Of a DNA stretch of 64,000 bases, positions 31,101 to 42,139 are shown one piece after another (position 1 is the first letter of the stretch; each line of letters begins with the position of its first letter). The stretch spans positions 930,001-994,000 of the forward strand of contig JACTVC010000003.1 of NCBI GenBank assembly GCA_018417955.1, given 5' to 3'. A model generated the notes under the pieces. That model was not told where the DNA came from and did no database searches. It saw only the letters and a list, made by a program, of their open reading frames with translations. The translations under genes were made by a program, and so were the position numbers. The DNA comes from Laccaria trichodermophora (Eukaryota > Basidiomycota > Agaricomycetes > Agaricales > Hydnangiaceae).

Positions 31101-31762
31101 GTCACATAAACGGACGTGATCGGTCAGGTCTGGTATAACCTCTTTCTCCGCGACGACATACTCGTAGCGAGAAATGAGGACATCTCGAATCGAGTCGGGA
31201 ACTTTGGAAATATCATGAGAAATAATAAAATTCAAACATATTTACCCAAAAAGAGTAACTTACGATTCCGAACATTTTGGGATGGTATAACCTCGAATTC
31301 CTTTTTGATGTAAGGATCAAAAAGGCGATTGAAATAAAATCTGTCAGGACGTTTCTTCCAGCCAGACAAGTCGGAAATTTTGTCTCGATGGACCACGTGG
31401 CACTTGGCGCGAAGTTGATTGATGTCGCATACTTCCGAATATATCGCAGCAAGAAGAAGGCGAGAATCTGCCACAGGACGGTCACTCACGTCGCTGGGTC
31501 GATAATACCAGGCGAGTCGAACACGAGTGTACAGGTAATTTTTGCCCTCCTCGCCTTTTGGTGCATCAGCAGGTGGCAAGAATTGCATGATGCGCGCCAC
31601 TGAGTAAGGCGTGCCGTCCCGTGTGTCCCAACTGGGCGAACAGTAAACATGGTCTGCAAAAATGGTTAGGACTCTCCCCCTTATTGTGGAGTGCAGTTAA
31701 ATCGAATTTCTACCATTGACTTTGACTTGATCGCCATTTTTGAGATAAACGGGGAAAGACAT
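28103..31762 (-). CDS. SNT2: Snt2-like chromatin protein (BAH, PHD, ELM2, SANT, GATA, extended PHD)
   Basis: This is a multi-exon minus-strand gene. Domains in order: BAH (MSFPVYLKNGDQVKVN at 31762 spliced to DHVYCSPSWDTRDGTPYSVA, RVRLAWYYRPSDV, CHVVHRDKI); PHD1 (CDSC…CDRCKRYFHMRC…CAPC); ELM2 (FPRTATRQGPKFQATVPLG, DRTVETLGLINTL); SANT (WTRDEVVAFEDAIQLHG, VRFYGHWK); a GATA-type finger (CGACRTRESNVWWKAP…CETCGTNWRKY); PHD2 (CLTCMKSG…CKQCQLRVH…CELC); and an extended PHD (CCLCSEPEGAVIRC…FHASCAW, CKEHDHSKRDIYDI). A further Cys/His pair block (CVVCHTQF…CHSCHYPD) precedes the TAG. This order matches fungal Snt2, part of a histone-modifying/E3 complex. A 5' exon upstream of 31762 (open to about 31993) is possible; exon borders were not all fixed. 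Confidence 0.75.
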
Positions 31763-32107
31763 GAGGTCTGAGCTTAGCTCAAAAAGGCCTAGATGAACCC
31801 TCCAAAAAATAAAGAAGAACCACAAATATGTGAACAAGCGAGTAAGACCAAAATTTAATCGGCCACAATATTTGAAATGGGGGCTGTGGAAGGCCGGAGG
31901 AGATGGAGAGGTTGATTTTGGGAGGAGGTGTGAAGGGGGAACTAGAGGTGTAAATTCACACTCCGACGTCGACGACTCATCAACAGACACCACTTTGGCA
32001 AGCCATAAACGGTGACCATGATTTCATGACCCGTTTCAGCGTTTCTTGAACTTAATTATATAACGAGCTGCTCTCGGATTTGGGTATCGAACGGTACATC
32101 TGTAGAC

Positions 32108-32500
32108 CAACGATCAAAACGTCACAGCGTGATGAGTCCCAGGTATATGTAACATAGGCAGAAAGGCAAGTAATTATGGTTCAGGAGGGTGGAGCTCAAT
32201 CCCGCCTACACTAGGCCGGCCTTTTTGTATTTCTTGCTGGGGTCTTGCCTATCCATCAAGTGGGGTATAAGTATGAATCATGACAAAAGAAGGTTTTGTA
32301 TCTTCGGAAAACATAATTACAAGCCTCTCCCACAACAGAGGTTAAAGCCAAAAATACGTAATACATGTGCTGTGCGAACTGACCGCAGTTTACTTGGTGC
32401 TTGAAACTTGATACCTCGCCCGATGTAATGGCGGCGACGGACAGCGAGACAGATATCAGCAGAAATTCAAAGAAAACGATTTGTTGACTGGCAATCCTAA
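32108..32500 (+). repeat. Direct repeat copy 1 (SINE-like?)
   Basis: The unit opens with gtcacagcgtgatgagtcc and runs through gtaacataggca, ggcctttttgtatttcttgctgg, aaaatacgtaatacatgtgc and cgatgtaatggcggc, ending in an A-rich stretch (caaagaaaacg). Copy 2 at about 33845-34206 has the same blocks in the same order at roughly 75-80% identity by eye. A stretch gagctcaatcccgcc (copy 2: gagttcaatctcgcc) resembles a pol III B box/T-arm, so a tRNA-derived SINE is possible but unproven. Confidence 0.55.
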
Positions 32501-32636
32501 GTTGATGTGGTAGTATTCACACTTTTTGAAGACATACACACATGAACATTAAACTCAAAAAACTATATAGAACGATAAGCGTAAACCCTCAAAGGCCTCA
32601 ACAACGAAGGCGGAGAAAGAATGAAAAATATTTAAC

Positions 32637-33378
32637 TCAGCATAGCACAAATATACCCGCAAGATATTCCTCCACACGACGTTCATCATCATACAAATCA
32701 GTGATCGCTCCACTTTTAGCTAGCTCCCGAATGTCGGGAGAGCGAAAATTTGACGGGAAGAATTGGCAATACTCCCAGTACTCAGGATACCATCCGCCAA
32801 ACTCCCAATCAATTATAGCGGCAATCTTCCCGTCGCGAACGAGGATATGTATATTCCGAGATCGCAATGCGCAAAGACCGTGCGGTACTTCTTGCCTTCG
32901 CAACGCTTAAATGCTTCTCAAACCTGGGATTCCCTCAGACGAAATTGTGGCCGATATACGCGTGGAAATCGTCAACGGACTCGAACGGCCCAAACTCTCC
33001 CTGCAGGCAAACGTCAAAGCACGGAGAGCCGTCGATGAACTCCACCCGTCCTGGATTCGGCGGCACGAGCAAGCGCAACTCGTTGATGTAGGTTTTGAGT
33101 TGAGCGCAGATCGCTCCCTTCTGCTCGTCTGTCATGTCCGACCAAACGTCATACAAGCTCTTTGCGTTTTCGATGAACTCCATCACGATGTACGACTTAT
33201 TGTTTCGCTTAAAGACGTCGAGGATACGAGGAACGGGGATGCTCGTGTTCGTTCGAACGAACTCCGTCGTCAAAGCCTCAGTGACGCGGTCGTCGAACCT
33301 CACCTTCACCACTATCCGACCCATCCTGACCGCAGCCCCATCTGTCCGCCCGTACCATCGATACCTCAATCGCACCAA
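32637..33378 (-). pseudogene. Aminoglycoside phosphotransferase-like (APH) kinase pseudogene
   Basis: Minus-strand pieces of an APH/choline-kinase-like enzyme (PF01636 type) are present. The N-lobe reads RIVVKVRFDDRVTEAL, IPVPRILDVF, SYIVMEFIE and SLYDVWSDM up to HAYIGHNF. After a stop and frame change comes EGKKYRTVFAHCDL, i.e. the start of the catalytic HxDxxxxN loop, then another shift to SRNIHILVRDGKIAAIIDWE (the metal-binding 'DWE' motif) and WYPEYWEYCQF, ending EEYLAGIFVLC. The catalytic loop is therefore broken exactly between D and N. At least two lesions mean no functional kinase. This family is highly expanded in agarics. It sits between two direct repeats (32108-32500, 33845-34206). 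Confidence 0.72.
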
Positions 33379-33844
33379 GATCGTAAGGTTTCTGACGCGA
33401 CGTTTACATAATGTTGTCCATGAGGGTCATGTTTCGGGAAGGAAATTGGCCAACGTTTTGAGAACTAGGATAAGGGTTCTTTAGACGGTACAGTGCAAAG
33501 CAATGGTCTTTAACCTTTCCATAGTTGTCGATGTTATACTTGCCTTGTTACGCTTCTTGGCGAAATATGGCGTTTAACGCAGTAAAGAACCGCGAGAGAG
33601 TTGATGCAGGTCGAGCCTGGCACAACAGGAAGCCATGGGAAAAATAGCTGAGTCCCTTCATCGCATCAGGAGGGATAAAACTTCGTAGTAAAAAGAAGTG
33701 CCATACACTGGCGCAACGATTTTTATCTTTGGTCCTTTCGGCCAGGCCCGGGGTATCCATGAAACAGCAGCATCCAGACGACTGAGGTCAGTGTCATCAC
33801 CTTATCCTTGCGCTCCTTCAAGTTGTGAACGCAGCATTCAAAAA

Positions 33845-34206
33845 CGAACAAAATGTCACAGCGTGATGAGTCCTACCATGTACTGTATGTAACATAGGCA
33901 AGTTCGTTACTGTTCGAGTTCAATCTCGCCAATAGGCCTTTTTCTATTTCTTGCTGGGCTCAGATCTAGACTTGCCTATCCATTAAATGGGATGTATGTA
34001 TTACGACAAAGGGGGCTTTGTATTTACAACGGGAAAACATATTCCAAGCGTTTCCCACAACAGCTTAAGTTGAAGCCAAAAATACATGTGCCTTACAGTG
34101 CCGCTGTGCGCACTGTATAATTGGTGCTTGGTACCTCGGCCGATGTAACGGCGGCTGCAGATAGCGAGACATAAATTAGCAAAAAAAAAACGTAAAGAAA
34201 ACGAAT
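33845..34206 (+). repeat. Direct repeat copy 2 (SINE-like?)
   Basis: This is the second copy of the unit at 32108-32500, same orientation: tgtcacagcgtgatgagtcc, gtaacataggcaag, ggcctttttctatttcttgctgg, aaaaatacatgtgc, cgatgtaacggcggc, then a poly(A)-like stretch (gcaaaaaaaaaacgtaaagaaaacg). The terminal A-rich tail on both copies suits a retroposed short element. Confidence 0.55.
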
Positions 34207-34597
34207 GGTGTTTCGTAACAGTAAAGTAAAATTGGGAGAAAAGCAGAACGATATCGATAAAGTACTAGGAAAGATGATATCGATACCCGAGAACTTCCAA
34301 GTTCCCGAAATAGTCAGGGACTGGATTGTGACGGAACAGGGTCACAGATTGAACTTATGCAGCAGACAAGCGACAGCGCTTCACTTTAAAGCTTTTCCTC
34401 TTTCCACGTCTTGTCCATTGTCGAGCTGATCGTTCGCTTAGCGGTACAGGCCTCGGATGACCCTGTGGTCTACAAAATTCTCAGGGAACAGCGCCACGTC
34501 CTCTAGTAAATGGTCGGAAGAAGTTACACTTCCCTCTCTCAATATAAGGCCGAGGACCAGCGAGAAGCTTCAAGCCTTATCCCATACGGAACTAGAC

Positions 34598-37500
34598 ATG
34601 CCCACGACGACCCCCAAGACTACCGTCGACGATGACGTGCTTCCGCCTCCTGCGCTTCATAATTCTGGCGGCCAGTTCAGTCGAAATAGGAGGAAAACGG
34701 CGCGTATATCCGGCCTCGCTGTTCATTGGGCGCGGTTCAAGAAACGGCTGGCTACGGGCCCCGCTCCTTCGAGCAGCTCAGTCGTAGAAGAGAGCGCTGT
34801 GGAGAGCATTTTCACCCGACGGCTGCAATGCTATCAGGATGACGAGGAAGTAAATGAGGTGGTGGTGGACCGAGCTTGGAGTGAGGATATCAAGAGCTCG
34901 GTCACCAATTCGGACCTTATTGGCAGCCCAGACAAGACGGGCAGTCAATTGAACCACGGGGCAAGCGACAGCGAAAGCGTTGTGTACGAGGGTTTCTGGT
35001 CCAGGAACCAGATGCTAATTTTCCTTCGGTGGCGGGTATGGCCCTCCCTTGTCAAAATATTCAACTCTCGCTTCCTGGATGATAAATCTGAGGAGCATTA
35101 TTCCCAGGTGCGTTTTGTTGTTCCGTAGTATCGCCTTGACTTTTCTTACGCCTTCTTAGGAGTCCTGGTTTCTCAAGAAACATCTCGCACTTTATACCTC
35201 TATCTGGATTGTTCTCAATTGGATTCTTGGATGCGCTTTCATACCTCGCAATCCTGTCGTGACCCAGGACAAAATATTTTACTTTGTGGTACGTGTTCTC
35301 GATGACGACATTGAGGTACCAATTTGAAATTATGCTTTTAGATTGCTCCTGTTGTCAGTATACCCGTTGTGTAAGTGTCATTGGTATCGTTAAGACGTTT
35401 TCTCAACCAAAAGCAGCTTCATGGTACTGTATGACTGGCCTCGACGTCGACCGTATATCTATCAGGGTTTTCTGGGTGTTTCTATTTGGTGCTGGTAAGT
35501 TTTTAAGTTTTGTCCTCAAGGGTTTCTTTATGCTTCATTCACCGTGCTACGACCTAGGTCATTCTATCAAGTCATCTTTATGTTCGTATTCCCTTGCCGG
35601 TGTAGAAGTTTTGAGGATTGAATCGTTCTACGGCAGTCTTTCATGTGACTACTATTCACCGTCTCCGAATTGTCAAGGTCGAGACTTTATGGCAATATTC
35701 TATTATGCAACAGTAGGCTCCTTGCTAATTCTTACAGCACCTTCCTTCCTTACCCCTCGTCTTTTGAAAGGCTCTTCAAGCTGTAGCTTTATTCGGTCTT
35801 CGGCTTAACCGTTTCCCTGCTGCAATGGGTGCCCTTCTTTTTTTCCTCTTGTGAGACCACTTATTCTGCTGGCGATTCAACTTCCCCTCAACGTCGCTTT
35901 CGCAGCGCATCGATCACGATGATCCCCCTCAAGACGAGTTGGGCACGAAGTACGTATAATACCTTTGTTGGACACGGTTGCTCATGTGCTTGTCTATTCT
36001 AGTCATGATTAACTTTTTCGTATTTCACAGCTGTAGGTGCCTCCGCGTGCATAAGTCAAACTAACGTCGTTGAACCCTCGATCGCAAGTCCTCATTTACG
36101 TTCACTATATGTGGGAAAACGTGCGTTGCCCTACAGATTCGATGAATCTTTCCGTTGACAAATTATATGCCTAGTCGGAAAGACGGCTGTATACGCTGCG
36201 AGACGAACTGAAGATTCAGTTCAAGGTATGCCTACAATTAGGCGCCGAGACTCAATCTTACTTTCCCCCATCGGCAGGCAAAGCAAAAGGCACAGATCAA
36301 CGAGCGAAAAGCGGCTGATTCAAAGAGACGCCTCACATCGTATGTTATGTCATTCTCATTGACAACAACAACTCTTAATTTCGTTTTTCAGTTATGTTTT
36401 CCATGATAAGTATTCACTTCTCCACATCCGTTACAAGGTCTTGATATGGGATTATACAGGTCCGAGTTCCATTGAATACCGCAAGTGAGTCTTTCATATC
36501 CGTCGTTTGTCCCTCTCCTTAAGAACTCTGTTAGTTCTGGCCGTTCAGAACATGGAAGCATCGGGTATGATTATGAAAGACCAGGAAACCGAGTTTAACG
36601 CACTGTGTGGCAGTCTCAGCATGATGTCAAAAGGTATTTGTTTTGCGACGTAAGCGGTGATGTTGTTGACATTGATATATCTTGCAGTGCTAAATGATGT
36701 TCTTGACTTGTAAGTTCGGAGGTTCAGTTGAAAGAAAGCTTATCGAGTTCCAATAGCAACCGAATGGATGGCGGGCGATTTGAGATTCTTTCTAGGGTAT
36801 GTTGTCTATGAACATTGTGTTGGCTTTTCCTTAAAAGCTTCATAAAGCCATATGCATTCCATCAAGTTATGCGATCACTTTTCGTTCCCCTACGGCTGGC
36901 AGCGGATGCTCGCGGGTTACAATTTGAGACTTACCTTGATCCAAATATCGACTTGGTATGGATCAAGTTCCCAAGAACAGACCTATAATAACATAATGCA
37001 GGTTGCGCGGAGAGTGTCATACGAAGCACTCGGAGAAAGCAAGGAATCCATTCAGAAGCATCTCGCAGAACATCCTTCTATGGACGGTATCGTTGCTGGA
37101 GACGAGGCTCGGTTACGACAGATCATCACCAATCTCGCTAGGTACGTTTCCTGATGTGTATTGGAAACATTACCGACTGATCTGCTGTAGCAATGGCTGC
37201 AAATTCACGGAAACGGGTGGAAAATTGACGGTCAAGACTATGCTCATCGTTCCAGAAGCGAAATCTCTGGACCTGTTCGGAGGGCCAATAAAGGAACCTG
37301 CGATGCTTTTTTCTGAGGGAGACCAACAGCATCCGCTGTCGACCAGTTATTTGACGCAACATAATATGCAACATGACAAGGCCCGTCCTCCTTTGGAATA
37401 TATTGTTGTAAGGATCGAAGTCACGGATACTGGCGTTGGGATTAGACCGAGGGATATGGCGGAGAGCAAGCTTTTCTGTGAGCTGATTGGGAGCTTGTGT

Positions 37501-39081
37501 TTGGCCTCGACTGATGGGTCTTTCTTTATAGCTGCGTTCACGCAAACTGAGCAAGGGCGACAGCAGGGTCGGTGCTTTTATTGTATGTAAATTTATAGGC
37601 AACTGACTTGTTTTTTGAAATAGGCGGCAAAGGCACTGGTCTTGGCCTAGCTCTCGTCCGTCAAATCGTAAAACTCAGTGGAGGACGACTGGGTGTTCGG
37701 TCCAAAGTCGGCGAAGGCTCAACGTTCTGGGTCGAGCTTCCTCTGGGAGTTGGTCGCGCGACGTTGAAGACTGCCCTGCCTGACCTATCTCCCGAGGGAA
37801 CTACGCATTCAGGATCAGAGAAAGTACACGACCTGACGACGGAACTTGCGTTTAGTGCAATAACCCTGGGTGAGAGGCAGTCGATTCCGGTTAGCACGAG
37901 TCAGACGACGTCGAGGACTACGGCGGCTATGCATAGTATTATGGAACAAGGTCTGTTATTTGTTTTGAAGATGGTCGAAGTTGCTGAATAGAAATTCCAT
38001 GCAGGTGGACGAGTTGAGCTCGTGTTGAGGAAGCCTGATTATGGTTCTCCGAGATCGTCGTCGTCTGGTGCTTGTGCTTCAAAGAAGGAAGTTGAGAGAT
38101 CGCACGACTGTACGACACCTGTTCAAACTCCACAACAGTCCTCTCCCGACACCTCCACGGAGACCCCTCCAGATGATACCCCCACGGAGACTCCACTCGA
38201 TGATACCTCCACGAAGACTGTTGACGACCTGACCACTCCAACTGAAGAAAATATTCTGCGACAAAACCGCCCAAAATTTGTCTTGATACCACATCCCCGA
38301 ACATTTTCTACGGAGAATCAACCACCTGCCACTTCATCGACACTATCAAGCATGTCATCAGGATCAAGCCATGGGATGAATCCAATGACGTTGTTTGACC
38401 AAGGTTATACCCGTGGTAGCCCTGCATCGTCAAATGTGGCTATCCCCATCGAACCTGGACTTTCTGTGCTAGTGGTGGACGATGACCCCATAACGCGGTC
38501 GCTGATGAAGCGGCTACTGACACGGCTGGGGTGTGCGGTATCGGTAGCCGAGAACGGGGAGATGGCGTTGGAGATGATATTGGGTCACCAGGGGCTGTTT
38601 GGGTCAACGCCTTCGAGCGATTCGTCGGGTAGCAACTGTGGTCCGATATTGGAGCGACGGCAGAATTTAAGGGCAGATGTTATTTTTGAGAAGGGGAAGT
38701 ATGCTGTGGTGTTTTTGGACAATCAGATGCCTGTTATGTCTGGGTTGAAGGCGGTGGAGAAGTTGAGGCAGTTGGGGAGGAAGGATTTCATTGTTGGGGT
38801 TACAGGTTCGTTGTTTTTTTTTTCCCTTTGATAAAAAAGGTTCCTTGTACTGAAATTTGCTGGGCAGGCAACGCGCTGTTGACTGATCAACAGGAGTATT
38901 TAGAAGCGGGTGTTGATCGGTAGGTGGCTTCGAACTTCGTACGGTGGCCTGGTGCTTATACATTGTTCAATATAGTGTACTGACAAAACCTGTATACGAG
39001 CGAAGTCTGAGAGATATCCTAGGAGAGGCGGAGGAACGACGCAAAACATGGACATCAGAAGCTGATTCTGAACCTTTATAG
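34598..39081 (+). CDS. Membrane hybrid histidine kinase with receiver domain
   Basis: This is a gene of many short exons. A disordered N-terminus ([14 protein letters not shown] at 34598; an in-frame ATG at 34457 is an alternative) leads into several hydrophobic segments ([31 protein letters not shown] followed by FMVLYDWP). The kinase core shows the H-box (SYVFH then [15 protein letters not shown] across an intron), [15 protein letters not shown] (N-box), [12 protein letters not shown] and [15 protein letters not shown] (G boxes). The receiver domain near the C-terminus has [34 protein letters not shown] and VLTKPVYE, so the acidic pocket, phospho-Asp, Thr and Lys are all present. It would autophosphorylate on His and pass phosphate to its own receiver, then to an Hpt protein feeding osmotic or oxidative stress MAPK signalling (family knowledge). 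The intron at the H-box lacks a clear GT donor. It ends at TAG 39079-39081. Confidence 0.78.
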
Positions 39082-39274
39082 CATATCTAATTGGGAGATA
39101 GTACAGTATAGTAACTTGTAGGAATATTTGGATGGAGTGGCATTTACAGGAACAATTGTTTTGGCCATCGGGCCGTTGTGGATAGGTGGCCAGTCGGTTA
39201 TAGCCGAGGATAACGAGCGTTGTGCTGGGCTGGGTTGTTCAGATTCCAAGCTTGCCCTTTCTCCTCAACCTACC

Positions 39275-41428
39275 ATGTCAGAACTACAACACTCTGCGAG
39301 GAAGAACTCGCCCCCACTGACTCCTCCGTCTCCAGACACTACAGACGCTGGTTTGTCTCCACTACCACAGCCTTCACACTCATACTCATCTCTACAACAG
39401 AACTAAAGTTATCAAGGAAGCGAGAACGAGAGGTCTCTCTTGAACCTCTAACACCTTCAACCATCGTTGTGGGCCTCCCCTTTTCTCTCTCTTCAATACT
39501 GACAGCCACAATAAACCATAGGATACAGATCCCCTGCTCCTCGACCGCAAAGACACACGTACCCCAGCGAAGAAGAACAGGCGACGCCTCGACACCACAG
39601 AGGAGGAGGACGATGGTCTGACTCGATCTAGATCGAATTCGGGCTCGCCCCCACTCAGCGTCTCACCACCGCAGGAAATGAAGATGCGTGTGAGGCAAAT
39701 CAGCCAGGGGGTTGAAGACCTCAGTTGGCGGAACATGCAGGCTACTACCCCGGACAAAGATGCGGATGAGGACGATGTGGGTCCAGCGCCCGGGGATGCT
39801 CAAGACGTTATCGCTACTAAAGGTCCGACTGTGGATATAAAGGTCGACTCCGAGACCCAGGATGAGTCGCCCCCCAAGACACCGGAGCAGACACAGCTCA
39901 TTCCATCCCAATCCATGATGGATGCCAGCCCCGCCATACCACGCAAGGAGGCTATTGGTGAAGAGTCCACGTTTCGTCTTCGATCTGATTCGGAGAGTGG
40001 TGCGGATAAAGGTCTGAAACGCAAGTTCCTTGAGCGGGGCACGAGTCAGGGCCCCCCTGAAACTGTAGATACATCTGGTCCGGAACCGTTGAAGAGACCG
40101 AGAGACGAAGCGGACGGGGATGCTAATCCTAGAGAAACGAAGCGTCCTTCTCCACCACCTGAGCCCAAATCACCACGTCGCCCTTCTCCCCCTTCTCCCA
40201 AGGCTTCCAAGCCGGTATGAATATCAATCTTAATGTTTTCTTGCCACTGACGATTAGTTGTTCATTATTTAGCGCGGCTTCATGGCTTACGCATCCACAA
40301 GTTCGCCCTTTGCCTCTGTCAAAGGCCAAAATCTGTTCGCGTCTAGCAACAGCAATAAAACGCCTCCACCGCCATCTATACCGGCTCCTGCAGCCCCGCT
40401 CTCAGCATCCATTCCCAAGCTAGGCGAATCATCCACCTCTTCCAGCACTCCCACAGCTACCAAACGATCAGGATTTGAGGCATTCTCATCCTCTGCCTCC
40501 CCCTTCGCTTCTATAAAAGCAAAGCTCCCCGTATCAGGATCCACATCCAAATTGGGGCGCGCAAAGTCCCCACCTCGACGAACAAACACTGCCAACCTAA
40601 ACGCAACAAACCCGTTCGCCTCGTACGCAGGAACGGCGCAAAGTTTTGCTGTGCCCATGCAGAAGAGGGCTCGCGCTGGCTCGCCAAATGGGTCTGCACG
40701 GAGCTCGTTGGAGAGGAATCCTACTGTTGGTGTTTTTGGCGCGTCCACCACGACTGGGAATAATAATGGATCGGATAGTGGTGCAGAGGATGATGGGGAA
40801 TGTAGGTCTACGCATGCGAGCTTTGGTGCACGGTTGAGGGCGGGGAAAGATGAGGATGAGGAGTCGAAGAGCGAGGAAGAGCAGTCAAAGGTGTTGTTGA
40901 CTGAACAGGATGGTCGGTTGGCTTTTCTTCTTGTTTGATTTATGTGCTCATTTGTTTCTGATGGTCGCAGTTGTTACTGGAGAAGAGGAAGAAGAGACTA
41001 TCCACCAAGTACGAGGCAAACTCTTTTCCTTGGTGGGGGGAAATACCTGGAAAGAACGAGGAACGGGGTTGTTGAAGCTTAATGTTAAACGAGATGATGG
41101 GACTGGCGCTCGATTAGGTATTTCTCTTATCTCCTCCCTCAGTTCTACTCGCTGATCCTCCTTTTAGTGATGCGCAAGGAGGCCGTGTATACGCTCCTCC
41201 TGAACGTTACCCTCTTCCCTGGGATGCGTTGCTCCCTCGCTCAAGATCCACGATACCTCCGGTTCAGCGTAATCGAGGCTGGAGCTATGACGCACTATAA
41301 TCTAAGGGTATGTCCCATTTTCTTTAATTGTCTCTCTTCCTAAATAAACCCTTACGTCGAATCAGGTCTCTAATGCGAAAATCGCACAAGAGCTATTGGA
41401 AGAGATTAACGCCAACATTCCATTGTGA
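39275..41428 (+). CDS. Ran-binding domain protein, RanBP3/Yrb2-like
   Basis: ATG at 39275 (MSELQHSARKNSPPLTPP). Exons are joined by introns at about 39350-39411, 39470-39520, 40217-40273, then in the 40.9-kb region and near 41118-41166 and 41310-41365. The N-terminal 450 residues are disordered, rich in Ser/Pro and charged residues, with basic NLS-like clusters (GLKRKFLERG, PLKRPRDE) and FG/F-x-F-type patches (SSPFASVKGQNLFASS, NPFASYAGTA). The C-terminal Ran-binding domain reads EEEETIHQVRGKLFSLVG, TWKERGTGLLKLNV, RLVMRKEAVYTLLLNVTLF and YLRFSVIEAG, ending LEEINANIPL. RanBP3-type proteins bind RanGTP and Crm1 in the nucleus and assist export. The domain is complete and the gene appears intact. 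Confidence 0.82.
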
Positions 41429-42139
41429 TTTGGTTCCTCCCAAGGCACCAACACAAACACGATAATGAATAATTTTTTTTTGCAAGAGACGTTTCTACTG
41501 GCGCGTAGCGTGGTGATTTCCGAAGAATTTCATCGTTGACGCTATCCATATCAAACAAGTACACCTTACTCATTCATGCTAGTATCTCTCTCTCCGTCTC
41601 CCTATCTCTTTCTTTTTCCACCTCCTCTTTGTCTTCTCATCTCTTTACCCGCGTTATCGAATCTTGTTATCTGCTGTCCCTTGGACCTGTGTATACATTC
41701 AGCAGCACGGATGTGGAGTGCGTCCAATGAATATAACTATTAGATTTGTTATGATGGGGCTGGAGAAATGTCAACGCTAATCCAAAGCTAATCTTATCTT
41801 GTCGCGGTCACATGTCGGTCGCGAGGTTGGTTTTTTGTTTAGCGCTCAGTTCAACGATTACATTTACTTCGAGGGGCACTGGCATCACACGACCAGAAGA
41901 AGAATAACATGACGATTGATTAGAGCTATAATGTACATCCAGAGGCAATGGTCAGAGTTCCAACAATCCAACAACACAGTGTGAATGCGAACAGGTGTGG
42001 GGGGTCCAGGGGCATGCACGACAAAAAATACAAGGGTAAGCAACTACAGCAAGGCAAGAATAGATCCAGCCCGCGAAGGCGAATAATGAAAGGGAAAAAC
42101 TTGAAGAGAAAAAAAAGGGAGAATAATTGAATGTATACT
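41429..42139. other. Convergent 3' intergenic region
   Basis: This lies between the 3' ends of the Ran-binding gene (plus) and the deubiquitinase gene (minus). It contains a pyrimidine-rich tract (about 41588-41640) and A-rich sequence (42060-42125). No gene is supported. Confidence 0.5.

Noticed and set aside
32115..32135. Hammerhead ribozyme-like gtgatgagtcc in the direct repeats
   Set aside because: The core needs CUGAUGA with a matching GAAA and a cleavage-site stem; the first base differs and the other parts are not found nearby.
36852..37154. Independent small genes in the 35-38 kb region
   Set aside because: These frames are exon plus intron read-through of the single histidine kinase gene.
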